Shown piece after piece: positions 30,741 to 41,504 of a DNA stretch of 64,000 nucleotides; position 1 is the first letter of the stretch, and every line of letters begins with the position of its first letter. Position numbers and translations under genes: made by a program. This stretch comes from Cristatella mucedo (lineage: Eukaryota > Bryozoa > Phylactolaemata > Cristatellidae). Under the pieces are notes generated by a model. The model worked only from the letters and a program-made list of their open reading frames with translations. It ran no database searches and had not been told where the DNA came from. The stretch spans positions 1,397,501 to 1,461,500 of the forward strand of contig WPIO01000091.1 in the NCBI GenBank assembly GCA_009760855.2, in the 5' to 3' direction.

Positions 30741-31574
30741 TGCTTGTACTTATAATTTAGCGTTTTTAAGTTGACTTTGAAAAATTTGAAGCGAGAGGAA
30801 ATTATCTTCAAGTTTACTTGCAAACTTTCGCACACTAAGTATGACCACTTTTGGGCAAGCGTCTTCTGAAAGCCTCACCCGAACTGTGGTCCTGCGACCT
30901 CTGAACTGCGATTTACTTGCCACTAGAAAGCAAGCTGCAAAAAGCACCTCCATCTGCAGCGTAATACAGCTGCTATCGTTTCCAGGTTACATGCCAGATT
31001 TTAGGTTATTGCATATGGACGTTGTCGTGAAAATTATTGACTATGAAAATACTGCTAACAAATTCGAATACAACCAGGTTCATGTGCAACCAAAGTTCAG
31101 CAGGGTAGTTTCCTTAAATACTAGTTTTTTTTTACAGCGAATGCTGTTACTCATTCAGCTCATGGGCCCTCTAATCCACAACGAGTGCATGCCTTACACG
31201 CATCAAAATTAAAAGGCAGGCTTCAGCTACGATGCTGACCAAAATAGTCACGATCATGAAGTTAAGTACCAGTTCAGTACAAAGATCCGGAACTTTTCGA
31301 CGCTGATTGCTACGGTCGCTCTTCAGCGGTTCTGGAACTTCAGTCTGTACGGCGATCGAAGAGCGCCTAATTGTGCTAGTATCTACGATAGATATCCTAA
31401 TTGTGCTACTATCCGTGATAAATATCTTAATTATGCTAGTCCTCGAAAGTGATTGACAAAAGTGGATGTAGCAAGCGCTTCCATGATCAGCTGACAGTTC
31501 GCAGCAGCCGGAACCTATGCACACACACATGACGACAGTAGCAAAGTTCTGGAGCCATCAAGAATACCCTTGAT
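30741..31574. other. Anonymous sequence with a 30-bp tandem repeat
   Basis: 31367-31445 holds about 2.6 units of CCTAATTGTGCTAGTATCTA plus ten more bases. Open frames at 30841-31212 (plus) and 31171-31530 (minus) show no recognisable domain. Confidence 0.5.
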
Positions 31575-31718
31575 CTTAGCCTATGGGAATAGGTGCTAGC
31601 ACTTCTTGACCCAGGTCACGGGTTCGTATCCTAGAGCATGTCGTCATTTATTGCCCACTGTAGGCGCTGATAACGGCATCAACGGCTCATCTGTAGGTAT
31701 AAAAATAAGGCCGATGGA
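31575..31718 (+). mobile_element. SINE1 copy
   Basis: The head contains CTATGGGAATAGGTGCTAGC, with CAGGTCACGGGTTCGTATCC carrying the B-box. The body is TTATTGCCCACTGTAGGCGC then TGATAACGGC. The 3' end is degraded (GGTATAAAAATAAGGCCG). Confidence 0.78.
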
Positions 31719-32244
31719 TAGGCCGAACTTTATTTTAGTTGCCGTATATTCCAAAATACAAGAGAGCCGCATGAACTATGCTTGAAGGACAAAATAAGAC
31801 AAATCGGCACCTATGATTACTTTTTATAAGGTCTTAGCCATAGGTTACGACCTATTCACTTCCTAAGGCTTGTAGCTCTAGGTCGACTAATAACCTCAAG
31901 CAACTGCCAAAACATGGCCGATTTGTCATGCTAACACTCCGAAATTGCTTCCAAAGGCCAGTCCTGCCTTGCCTTCGCGTGGCCGCTACGAATTACGATT
32001 CACTTAATAGTTGAAAATAAGCTTCTAGAAACTCTGGCTTCCGTTTCAAATAATGATAAAGTGTGTTTTGAGATTACTCACCACATTTCATGCCCTGCTG
32101 TTTTTAAGAAAATGGCTTCCAACGATTGGGAAAAGTAAGACAATTTCCAAATCAAAAACCAGGAAAAAGATAGAGAGAAAAAAGAACCAAATGGTCAGCT
32201 TCTGACGGTCAAGGACTGCCGCAGTGAGGACCTTTGATTTATTT
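31719..32244. other. Anonymous sequence
   Basis: About 530 bp without recognisable features. Confidence 0.4.
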
Positions 32245-33512
32245 TTAGATCAGATCTAAGTGGGAAATCTCCAGAGTATTGACGTGAATGGACAAAGATT
32301 ATCCAGGTACCTCTGAAAAAGGGGGTACCTCAGGGCTACGTGCTATATCCGGTTCTTTTCACGGTTTATACTCTCCATATGGCTGATCTGATTGCCAAGC
32401 GCAATCTAGGCTTTCACTTTTTGCGGAAGTCGCTCAGTCGTACCTTTGCTTTGATCCCTCCCTGCCTTCGAGCACCTCAAATTCTCTAAACTCACTTGCT
32501 GCACATATTCATGACATCCACACATGGATGGCAGCAAATTTTCTAAAAATAAACGATGATAAAACTAACTTACTGGTTATGGCAAACCCATTGTGATTCA
32601 GAAATTGGAAAGGCTGACGCTCAAAACTGGCTCTGCCAGCATATCTCCCGTTGATTCAGCTCGAAATCTAGGTGTCATGTTCCAAAGTGACCTCTCGTTA
32701 GACGACCGCATCAGCTCCACAATCAAGTCTGCCTACTTTCAGCTACATAACATTGCTGAAATTCGGGCTTGTTCAGATGAGGATACCACGTCTTAGTTGG
32801 TTCATGCATTCGTGACATCCCGTCTTGACTTCTGTAACTCACTGCTTACTGACTTACCGGCATGTGCAATGAGGCGCTTACAGCTGGTGCAAAACTCTGC
32901 AGCTATGCTTGTCTGTCGTGAGCGTCGCAGTTGCCACATCACACCACTTCTCGCCGACCTGCACTGGCTACCAGTCAAGCAACGGATTGACTTCAAGGTT
33001 TTGTCGCTCACTTTTAGGTACTTTCATTCTATGGCTCCAGCCTATCTCTCCGACATACTCCCCCATCAGGCCAAGCATCGTACCACCAGCTTTTCGGAAT
33101 CCAACAGTTTACCAGTACCTCGTACGAGCCTCAAATCCTTTGGAGACCGTGCATTTAGTTCAGATGCTCTCAAAGCCTGGAACTCACTCCCGACTTGCGT
33201 CAGATCATCCCCCGACTTGACCACATTTAAAAAGAACTTGAAACACACCTATTTAGGACAGCAAGTAGTGGGTCCCGGTGATTTGTCCTCCGCGTGCTTA
33301 TGCGTGGTGACAATGTGCATACTGCCACTAACCACACTTGCACGCTGACCCTGTGCATGTCACCCCTAACCACGTTAATCATGTTGTTTATCCAGCATGA
33401 TATTACTCAGCTTCCAATCGCCTTTCTATTTGCAGCAAATGCAAAGCCCATAGAAAGAGACCGAGTTCTCCAAGGGCGTTTTATCAAGTGCATTATTATT
33501 ATTATTACTATG
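32245..33512 (+). mobile_element. L2-like LINE, 5'-truncated copy 4 (1.27 kb)
   Basis: It begins at the SYLSGR.LQSIDVNGQR part of RT and runs to the family's stem-loop and ATT tail (AAAGCCCATAGAAAGAGACC ... GGGCGTTTTATC, then CATTATTATTATTA). The catalytic FYADD box is lost here (TTTCACTTTTTGCGGAAGTC). The ORF2 C-terminal part is well kept. Confidence 0.92.
32593..33348 (+). pseudogene. L2-like ORF2 C-terminal part, split by one TAG
   Basis: This is one reading frame of about 250 codons, interrupted only by a TAG at 32794-32796. Before the stop it reads IQKLERLTLKTGSASISPVD and SARNLGVMFQSDLSLDDRIS. After it come [57 protein letters not shown] and a TTFKKNLKHTYL end. This is the conserved domain downstream of RT in L2/CR1-type LINEs. 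It is the longest surviving frame of the family's C-terminus in the window. Confidence 0.88.
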
Positions 33513-35620
33513 CTAAAAAAGCTTGTCGACGCTGCGATTTCCATATAATTCGTCATGCGAAGGTGTTCTGAATTTGATGAAACAATTTCAAGCTAGTATG
33601 CCTGGGCATTTTCATGCAAATGGCCTGAACCGGTCTTGCTGATAGCCTACTCTTACTGTACTGCAATCCATATTCCGTGCCAAAATCTAGCGATGCCAAG
33701 CTTCAATAACAATTGTATGTTACAGAATTTTGATTGTGAATAGGAGATTTCGCCGCATCTGGGCCTATCTGCGCTGTCAAGATGAGATGGGGTGACGGAG
33801 GAAGTTCGGATGAACGATTGGCGGAGAGGTAGTCGAATTGTGAAGTCAGCATGAAGAAGCTGAGTGGCCAGCTGCTAAAGAACTCGGCCAAGTTCCGTTG
33901 TAGGCCTTCCCTGCCTTAGAGTAACCAGTTTAGCACGCTTAGGTAGATCCAAGGAAGAATTCCCCAGGAAGACATTCCTTGTCCAGAGAAATGGATCGGC
34001 TCGAGTTGAAATTTCCTATTAGCGGTGACAGCGAAGGCTGCTAACGCTCCGAGAGGTGTTTGTCCCTAGGACTGTAAATCAGGTGAGAGCTGTGAGCGCT
34101 GGCAGCAGTTGCAAGTGAGAGCTGCTGCTTGTCGCCAGCGAAGTGACAAGGTGATAGATGGCACCTGCTTGTCGGCAATTGGCTGCAAGTCAATTAAAAT
34201 CCTTGGCCTCTGTCCTTGTTAGCCAGCAATAGGTCTGAAGGCTTGGCGGCGGCGACTGGTCTTTAAATAACACAGCCCCCGTCGAAGCTGATGGAGACTC
34301 GCCCGCTCTCTTGGCCATCTTGCAGCCTCGGAGAAATTTTTTACGGCAAAATCTGCCGGAGAACTCCTAGGCCTACTTTAGCGATTGCCGCGACTGCTCT
34401 GCTCTGATGTTCTATCGTGTTCGCAGGCAAGAGAGCTTAGATCCACACCCCTCCAGAATCTGAATCCGGCCGGTAGTGCTGGCAGACTGACAAGCCCTTC
34501 TTCCAGTCCCTAGCAGCCAGGTGCCCCCTCTCTGCTCCAACCCTTTCCTGCTGACGTCGGCCCCTGTCAGCTCGCACCAGCTGACCTGCCAGCCAGCTCT
34601 GGAGCTGGCCAAGAAGTACTGCCAGCCAAGCCGACCCGATGCGACCTGGCGCCAGGTCGCCGCAGGTCGCAATGGCGGCCGTCTAGCAGCCATGGCTCGC
34701 CGGCAGGGCAGTCCGTTTTGCGCTTGCCGGCAATCTCCAAACTCAAACAGATCCGTCCTTGCGCTTCCACCTACGCACTTGCCCACAGCTGGCACGCCCT
34801 CCAGTGCCAACCTCTCCATCTGCACATCCGATCCGTGAAGCGCCTGTGGCAGCCGACAGGCCGCTCCTGGAACCGCCCCAGCTCCTGGGCGCGGCGAGCG
34901 ACAGCGTGAATTTGAGAAAATAATCCTGCGGTCACTAGGTGGACGTCCCGCGCGAAGCTTTGCGACGGAGTTAGCCTCTCCTGCCAAGTAGCTCACCCAC
35001 TGTGGCCGTTGGTGCTTCGGTCGGTTCTTCTCTCCAACAGCTCTTTGAACGCTTAGATCGGTGTACGACTATGCATAGATATATCAAGTATATGAATGTA
35101 GTGCAAAGAAGCCAAAAAGGAGAAATACCAGAGCCCGAGTAGGCCAGTTCGTTGCCCAACCAAATTAAAAGAAGAAGCAACGTTTCCATCTGAGAGCCTC
35201 CAGCTTTTCTTTGGCAGTGCCGATGCCACGCTACCGGCCAACTCATTCCGATCGCACTACTGCAGGGTTAAAAATGAAGGCTGACCGAGATTTATCGCTC
35301 CCCCAGGTGGGTTTTTAGTGTTTTGAACGTCGCTGAAGTATTTCCTAATGCAAATAGCCTGGCGTGGCTTAGAGATCTCGTACCTCGCTTTCGGCGGAAT
35401 GCGGTCTCGGTGGGCCTTGCTAGCAGCGGACTTTAGCAATGAGCCGTTGAGCATAGCCATTTCAGTATTCGCCCAGATGGTTTGAACAGAGTGAGATGCA
35501 TGCAGAGAAGAAATCACATGCAGAGAAAGAATACACACACGAGTAAAAAAAAGAGAGAAAGAAAAGGAAGGCAAAGGCGAGACATAGAGAGAAATACGAG
35601 AAGAAGATTAACAGGGACAT

Positions 35621-35624
<4 letters not shown>
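33513..35624. other. Anonymous 2.1 kb with a GC-rich core
   Basis: 34440-34920 is GC-rich and holds a minus-strand 194-codon ATG frame (34412-34996) rich in Arg, Ala, Gly and Cys. Overlapping frames on the other strand and the lack of any domain argue for a composition-driven ORF, but a decayed gene cannot be excluded. No transposon ends were seen. Confidence 0.35.
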
Positions 35625-35708
<84 letters not shown>

Positions 35709-35745
35709 AGAGAGAGAGAGAGAGAGCGAGAGCGAGAGACAGACA
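35625..35745 (+). repeat. (GA)n microsatellite
   Basis: About 75 bp of pure GA, then a CGAG-interrupted GA tract to 35745. The upstream 100 bp is also purine-rich. Confidence 0.97.
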
Positions 35746-36110
35746 GTTAATTCTTATGTGTGGCACACCCCGAGCCTTTCATCTGCTTTCCCCGTTTCTC
35801 ATTTCGGTGAGGCTAAGGGAGCCAAAGCCGAATTGATCTCAAAAAGGCGGAACGGTAAGAAGCATGGCTGGGTCAGAATGATTGTCGAGTAGGCGGAGTG
35901 CATCGAAGCGGCAGATCAAGCGGTCCGAAATAAAATTAGCCCCTGGACTTTTTTAGCTAGATCCTGGGCGACTTGGTGAGCTGTAAGGACCATGCGTAAG
36001 GTCTCCAATTTAAAGCTTTTATTATTTCTCGAGATAAATGTGTAGCATATGACCAGCTGGGCCAAAATTTCAGGACACAGATTTTTCTCGCTAGATGGCT
36101 AACATGGACA

Positions 36111-36192
36111 GAATAACTCCAGATAAGATAAATATAAGAATAAAATAAAATAAAATAAAATAAAACAAAAGAATAACTCCAGTTAAGATAAA
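36111..36192 (+). repeat. (AAAAT)n tract bracketed by a short direct repeat
   Basis: GAATAACTCCAGATAAGATA at 36112 and GAATAACTCCAGTTAAGATA at 36171 flank about 30 bp of AAAAT units, consistent with a small tandem duplication plus slippage. Confidence 0.8.
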
Positions 36193-36289
36193 CTAAAGCC
36201 GTTTCATCCACGTGAAGACACCGAATAGGTAATGATGTTAGCACAAAGTTAAGTGTTATTTTTACCGAAACAATGTCAATTTCATAGTA

Positions 36290-36560
36290 GCCATTATATT
36301 TTTAACTTGTGGACTGCCAGCTAAGTCCTCATACTACAGTCTAAAGTACAGCCTGAATAAATCAGCAAAAGCACAGACGCTCAGGCAGAAATTATTCTTA
36401 TCTCAATACGAATCGTCTTTTTAAGCTGAGTTTCAACTCCAGAGCGAATAATATATAGCACAGTGTACCCACATAATTTTAAGTCAAACGATTTCACAAT
36501 ACCTGGAATGATGTATTTTTTAAGCAATCTGCTTGTGCGTCGGTCATTATTGAACTAGAC
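36290..36560 (+). repeat. Dispersed repeat R3, left part (interrupted by the hAT element)
   Basis: 36350-36560 aligns with 63580-63780: shared CAGGCAG..TTATTCTT, CCAGAG..., AATATATAGCAC, CACAATACCT and GTCGGTCATTAT/GGGTCGTTAT. The homology resumes at 40098 beyond the hAT element (GGCTGCCGGCATTTATGG vs GGCGGCTGGTATTCACGT). Confidence 0.7.
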
Positions 36561-37043
36561 GCAGGGGTCGGCAACCTGCGACTCGCGAGCCGCATGCGGC
36601 TCTTTTGATGTCAAGATGCGGCTCTCCAGTTCCATGCGCAAATATTAATAATTATATTATTTTATTTTCAAAACTCATAAAAATTATATACTGCAAAAAA
36701 ACTTTAAACAGGATAAAAACACGCAACAGAGAAGAGTGAGAATAGGTGGAGTAGAGAGTATACGGACAGCTGACAGCCGCTTGGGCACCAGGCCCAGCCC
36801 CACAGCCGTGCTGTGGCCAGCCTCGTGGCAACGGCTCCATGCTCCACTGCCGAAGTGCCGACTGCCGCCGTCACTAGTCACTACTACAACCCAGCCAGCA
36901 ACCCAGCGGACGGTAGTGTTATGTCTTCAGTAAGTCTTCCTCGGAGCGTGGTTCCATGTGTGTTAATTTAATTGCTAGCGAGACACAATTTTTTTCCGTT
37001 ATTTCAAGAAGAAGACGATTTAAAAGCGAATTATCTTCTCAAA

Positions 37044-37671
37044 CGTATGTAAGGGCAAGTGGCGTACCTTCGGACGACCTTACCTTCGGACAGTTTCGAT
37101 TTAAGTAGGTATATAGGTATAAGTTTATATATTTTAGTAGATTTAAGTAGTAGTAGTATTTAATATTTAGGTTAGCAATGTGATATATACATGCAAAAAT
37201 TCAAGAGAGTAGCATTTTTGAAATGTGGCAACACTGTTCTGCTTATTTAGTTATTGGTGCACTGTGTCGTCAACGGTCACAGTCTGAACTTTTTTCGATC
37301 AAAAAGTAAATATTTTCATACTTATACAGTACTGTATATTCTGTTTGTTTCGTGTTGGTATGCTACGTATTATATATGAATATGAACTATGTGTGCTGAG
37401 CGTTTTAAATATATTGTCTGTTTTGAATATTCATAAACTCAAATTATTTCACACATGAAAGTTTCTGAAAATACCCTTTGTTGGACCTCCGGAAATTCAT
37501 GTTGTTGTACCTTCGAACGTCCAAAGGTACAACAACATTTGATTAATTTCGTATACCTATTTATTTTGTCACAGTGACGCAAAGTAAACATGGTGTAAAA
37601 ATAAAAAAACTACTTCTATGGATAATTTAAAAAAATGATTTTGTCCAGAGGTACACTACTTGTCCATACGC
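37044..37671. mobile_element. Nested MITE-like element inside the hAT 5' region
   Basis: Imperfect terminal inverted repeats of about 25 bp: GGGCAAGTGGCGTACCTTCG (from 37053) and, reading inward from the right end at 37663, GGACAAGTAGTGTACCTCTG. Both continue GAC, and TA dinucleotides lie just outside. There is no coding capacity. A central hairpin GTTGTTGTACCTT...AAAGGTACAACAAC at about 37500-37537 repeats the GTACCTT motif. It looks like a non-autonomous DNA transposon of about 0.62 kb; the superfamily is uncertain (TA flanks suggest Tc1/mariner). Confidence 0.6.
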
Positions 37672-37861
37672 TTTAACGTTTAACGAAGTTGACTTTTTTA
37701 ACTGATTAGCAATTAACGAAATTAACTATATTTAATATATATATGAACTTTAATATATATATATTTTATATTTATTACTCTATTTAATGAGCGGTTTATT
37801 AACGCCGTTTTAGATAGCTAAATAGAATTTTAAAAGACTTTATTTCAGCTGTGCCACCAGA

Positions 37862-38128
37862 ATGGCATCTGTTAAAAAGAATAGACGAACTGAAGAAGAA
37901 AATCGAGAAGGTAGTAGGGTTTGGACGGAGTCGTTTGCGTTCATATGCAACACAGATGGCCTTCCGACTTATCTCATTAGCCAAGAGAAGCTTGCACACA
38001 ATAAGAAGTCAAATTTAGAGAGACACTTCAATAAAAAACACACCCGATTCGCTGCTAAATATCCTACCAGTGACGCATGGAAAAAGCTGTTAAAGCGCTT
38101 CAAAAACAACAGTCGAGTTCTATGCTAA
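37862..38128 (+). pseudogene. hAT transposase N-terminal BED-like zinc finger region
   Basis: This 88-codon frame starts at ATG 37862. It has a basic start, then WTESFAFICNTDGLPTYLIS, QEKLAHNKKSNLERHF and NKKHTRFAAKYPTSDAWKK. In related hAT/GTF2IRD2-like proteins the second finger pair reads CLIC. Here it is YLIS, so both zinc-binding Cys are lost, while the H..NKKH histidines remain. The domain would bind the element ends. The frame stops at TAA 38126-38128. Confidence 0.88.
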
Positions 38129-38129
38129 G

Positions 38130-38690
38130 TAACTGGGCGCAATCTTCAAATAATGTAAACTGGCAAGCTTCGCAATATCACTAAAAATTGCAAAAAGAGG
38201 GAAACCATTCACAGGTGGTGAGTACGTCAAAGATTGTTTCATAAGTGGAGCTCAAGAAAAGTTTCGTGATTTCTAAAACAGAATCAAAATCATGAAGACA
38301 ATACAAGATTTCCCATTATCTACTAAAACAGTACAAGATAGAACCTCTAAAATGTCTTCAAATGCAACACGCATGCAAGAGGAAGACAATCATCTGGCAC
38401 CTGATTTATCACTTGCTATGGATGAGTCTTGCGACATAAAAGACACGGCACAAGTTACCCTTTTCGTCAGGTATATGTCGTCCCAAGGTCCAATAGAAGA
38501 ACTGCTAGGATTGCTGCCGCTCTCCGGGCAAAATTATGGAGAATATATAGCAAATGCTGTGCGAAAATGCCTGGAAGACTATGAAATTGATATGAATAAA
38601 ATCGTCTCCAAAGCAACTGATGGAGCCAGAAGTATGACAGGATTACATAAATGGGTAACAACGATTCTTCGGCAAAAAACAAACCACTAA
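38130..38690 (+). pseudogene. hAT transposase catalytic core, first part
   Basis: 38130-38290 carries the linker (WQASQY, AKRGKPF, GEYVKDCFI, GAQEKFRDF) in broken frames. An open frame from ATG 38292 to 38690 then gives MKTIQDFPLSTKTVQDRTSK, LAPDLSLAMDESCDIKDTAQ (with the first catalytic Asp region), VTLFVRYMSSQGPIEELLGL and MNKIVSKATDGARSMTGLHK (second Asp region). It ends at a TAA at 38688-38690, cutting the core. Confidence 0.9.
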
Positions 38691-39346
38691 ATGTTAAACG
38701 TTTCACCGCATAATTCATCAAGAGACGCTTTGTGCCCAAACATTTCTAACTGAAATGGTTGAGGTCATGAACTTGGTTATTGAGATCCTTAACAGCATTT
38801 TGGCAAAAGCACTCTACCATCGCCAGTTTAAGGAATTTCTTGAAGAAATTGAAAGCCAGTATTCTGACCTACTTCCAAAAAATAAAGTGCGATGGCTTTC
38901 CAGGGTAAAGTATTGAAACGTTTTGCTTCTTGCTTGAGTGAAATAAAAAAACATTCTTCAATGAAAAAGGCATTGTCCATACCGAATTGAAAGAAGACAA
39001 ATGGCTGCAAAAATTTAACTTCATGGTGGATATCACAAAAAAACTAAATGAGCTAAATGTAAAGCTGCAAGGAAAGGGAAACCCAGCCTATGCCTTGCTT
39101 AAAGAAGTGGTTTGTTTCGAAAATAAATTACTTCTTTTTGTCAAAGACATGGAGAGCAGTAAATTACTTCATTTCGAAAATCTGAAGCAATATCACGATG
39201 AAACCAATGCAACTTTTGACGCGAATTACTTCAGCATTACTATAAGCAAAATGAAATATGAACTCGCTGAGAGATTTGAGCAATTCAAAACAAACGCAAG
39301 TACTATGGCGTTAATAGTAAATCCTCACATCACAAATACAAATTAG
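38691..39346 (+). pseudogene. hAT transposase catalytic core, second part
   Basis: Fragments read IHQETLCAQTFLTEMVEVMN, ILAKALYHRQFKEFLEEIES and YSDLLPKNKVRWLSRVKY in one frame, ending after a shift near 38910. The open frame 38987-39346 continues [40 protein letters not shown] and [19 protein letters not shown] (initial residues KEDKWLQK). The helical insertion domain between catalytic residues is thus largely present but frame-broken. Confidence 0.88.
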
Positions 39347-39349
39347 ATA

Positions 39350-39780
39350 AACATTGAGCCATTTGGAATTGATGCTGGTTCGCTTCAAATGCAATTGCTG
39401 GATTTGAAAACCAAACATTTGTGGAGTGGTTAAGTTCACAGAACGCAAGAGCAAGTTAGAAGAATTGGAGGTCCAGAAAAGCATGCACGTTACGCTGCAC
39501 AAGTGGACAGCTCTAAAAGAAATGCCGCGAGTTGAGGCACTCATATTTGACGCATGGAATAGTCTTCCAAAATGCTACAGTGAGGTGAAGAAGCTTGCAT
39601 TTTGAGTGCTGACGATCTTCGGGTCAACATATTCGTGCGAGCAAGCGTTCTCTTGCATGAATATAATAAAAAGTCAAGTAAGAAGCTAACTAACAAATAA
39701 AAATCTATAGGCGTGCTTGAAACTGAAAACAAGTTATGAGCCAGATTTAAGCAAATTTTCAAAAGGCATGCAAGGTCAAT
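39350..39780 (+). pseudogene. hAT transposase C-terminal hATC domain
   Basis: It reads EPFGIDAGSLQMQLLDLKT, then in another frame KWTALKEMPRVEALIFDAWN and SLPKCYSEVKKLAF. The dimerisation signature follows: VLTIFGSTYSCEQAFSCMNI, IKSQVRS.LTNKNL, ACLKLKTSYEPDLSKF. This is the hATC module. Stops after KLAF and after QVRS break it. Confidence 0.88.
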
Positions 39781-40105
39781 GATCTCATTAATGTTACCAT
39801 TGTAAATATCTATTAATCAATAATTATAGTTATATTAATTGATTAATAATTTTAATATTCTAGCAGAGCTAGCTAAAAAAAATTAATGTTTTGTGCGAAA
39901 ACTTTGAATGTTTTTATATAATTAAATGTTATTTCATATTTAAAGCTATTTATTTTAAATCAAAAATAAAATGTATATACCTAATCCTAATCAATTAACA
40001 TCATGTTGAAAAAAAATGTTAGTGGCTCTTTAAGTACTGGCAAATTTTGTAAATTGTAACTTTTGGCTCTTCCGTCTCAAAAGATTGCCGACCCTTGAAC
40101 TAGGC

Positions 40106-41504
40106 TGCCGGCATTTATGGTCTGAATCCACGATTTCTTGACAAAAGTCATCATGCACTCGTCCAGAAATGTCGGTATCATCCAGAGGTCAATTCTCACA
40201 CGGCATTTTCACATGAATCATTTTCACTTGATGGCCGGCTCTTTTGGGCGATGACAGAGTCAGGCTGTACAAGTAGCGGCTGACCACAACACCACTAAAA
40301 ATGTGAAAATAAACAATTTCACATATAATAAAAATAAGCGCGTAAATTAGGAATAACAAGATCGCTTTGATGCGTTTACGGAAATATGCATGAAAAGCAA
40401 CGTGAGCAAGTACTAGTATTATATTGCAAGTACATAATGATCTCATTGCAATATCATCTCATATTCGGCTGAGGATTTTTAAAGTACAATAGAATCCCAC
40501 GTTATGCATGCAATCTTCGTAAGTTTCACTTTGACACTGCAGGTGCTTATAACGGCAAGCGTTTAAACGGCAGCCAAAGATATGAGGAACGGTTTATGAA
40601 CGATTGACTGGAACATACATTGGTATTATCTTGAAAAAAGTTCTTACTATGCACAAACATAGCACATTTTCATTGCTTAGGCACTGCAGTGTAGCGCTGG
40701 TCGAAATTGTCAACGTTTGACTTTGGGGTTCAATGCTTTAGGCTAGCTAGATGATGGACCAATTTTTACCAAGTGAAGCGAAAAGATCACAGTCTGTGGG
40801 CAATTGGTATGCCACTTTTGTTACCCACCAAATATACGTTACTATCTTTCCAACTGAGAATGCTAGCTCCTTAGGCCCTTTCATGTTGGCAATGGATATG
40901 CTCAGCTTCTGTAGAGCAGGATCTTAACTTAGTACAGAGGAAAACTATAGTCAAAGAAAAATCCTCGTAATTTAAAAAACTGCTGAGCTAGAAAATGGGC
41001 TGTAATATAACCATTGAAGTTTACAATTACTCAGCAATGAGTCATTCAGAAAGACGAATTCAGCTCCAATTCAAAAATTCATACTGACAGCTGCTTTCTG
41101 TCGCAAAGTATTTTAGTCAGTTAGACAAGATACTGTAGCCGTTCAGGAAGTAGAATTTTTTACAATCACGTCTATCATTTCCTCACTTCCTGCGCAAACG
41201 TACCCATTCTTAACAACGCCTGAACCCAGGACGTTCTCTAACGCAAGAGCTCATGACTATTCAATAGAATAGATTTGTAGACTAGATTTAGTAGACTAGA
41301 TTCGCAGAATAAACAAATGTAATGAATTGCAGCGGGTGAAACCTGACAGGAGAGGACCATCGAGAAAATGTCTATATGTTTATCTAGTGTAACTGACGAT
41401 AGTGAACAGTGTCGATTTTTGGATAGCAAATATTAAATCTGAAAAGGCCAACCTTTACTTAATTTCTCCGTGATACATTAAGGTATTCCATCATCAGTAT
41501 TAGG
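40106..41504 (+). repeat. Diverged copy of the telomere-array spacer unit (copy U1) with anonymous flank
   Basis: About 40905-41010 (TCTGTAGAGCAGGATCTTAA, AAATCCTCGTAATTT) and the right junction 41483-41515 (CAGTATTAGGCGATTTAAGG) match the other unit copies at 42.6-42.88 and 50.62-50.89 kb. 40106-40900 is otherwise anonymous, apart from a short match near 40178 (TCATCCAGAGGTCAATTCTC) to unit copy U2. Confidence 0.55.

Larger units (their letters stand above)
36562..40097 (+). mobile_element. hAT superfamily DNA transposon (Charlie/GTF2IRD2-like), complete ends, inactive
   Basis: The element is about 3.54 kb with 13-bp terminal inverted repeats (CAGGGGTCGGCAA at the left; CAAGGGTCGGCAA read inward from the right). 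The flanking 8-bp target duplication is AACTAGAC (36553-36560, one extra G before the element) and AACTAGGC (40098-40105), the size expected for hAT. Subterminal GCGGCTCTTT-type motifs occur at both ends. Internal fragments encode a BED-like N-terminus, the catalytic core and the hATC dimerisation domain. Stops and frameshifts break the gene. A TTTATTTCAG just before the ATG at 37862 may be a splice acceptor for a 5' untranslated exon. Confidence 0.95.

Noticed and set aside
34412-34996. 194-codon ORF on the minus strand as a host gene
   Set aside because: GC-rich composition, overlapping frames on the other strand, and no domain, splice context or transposon motif; it is kept only as a note in the anonymous stretch.
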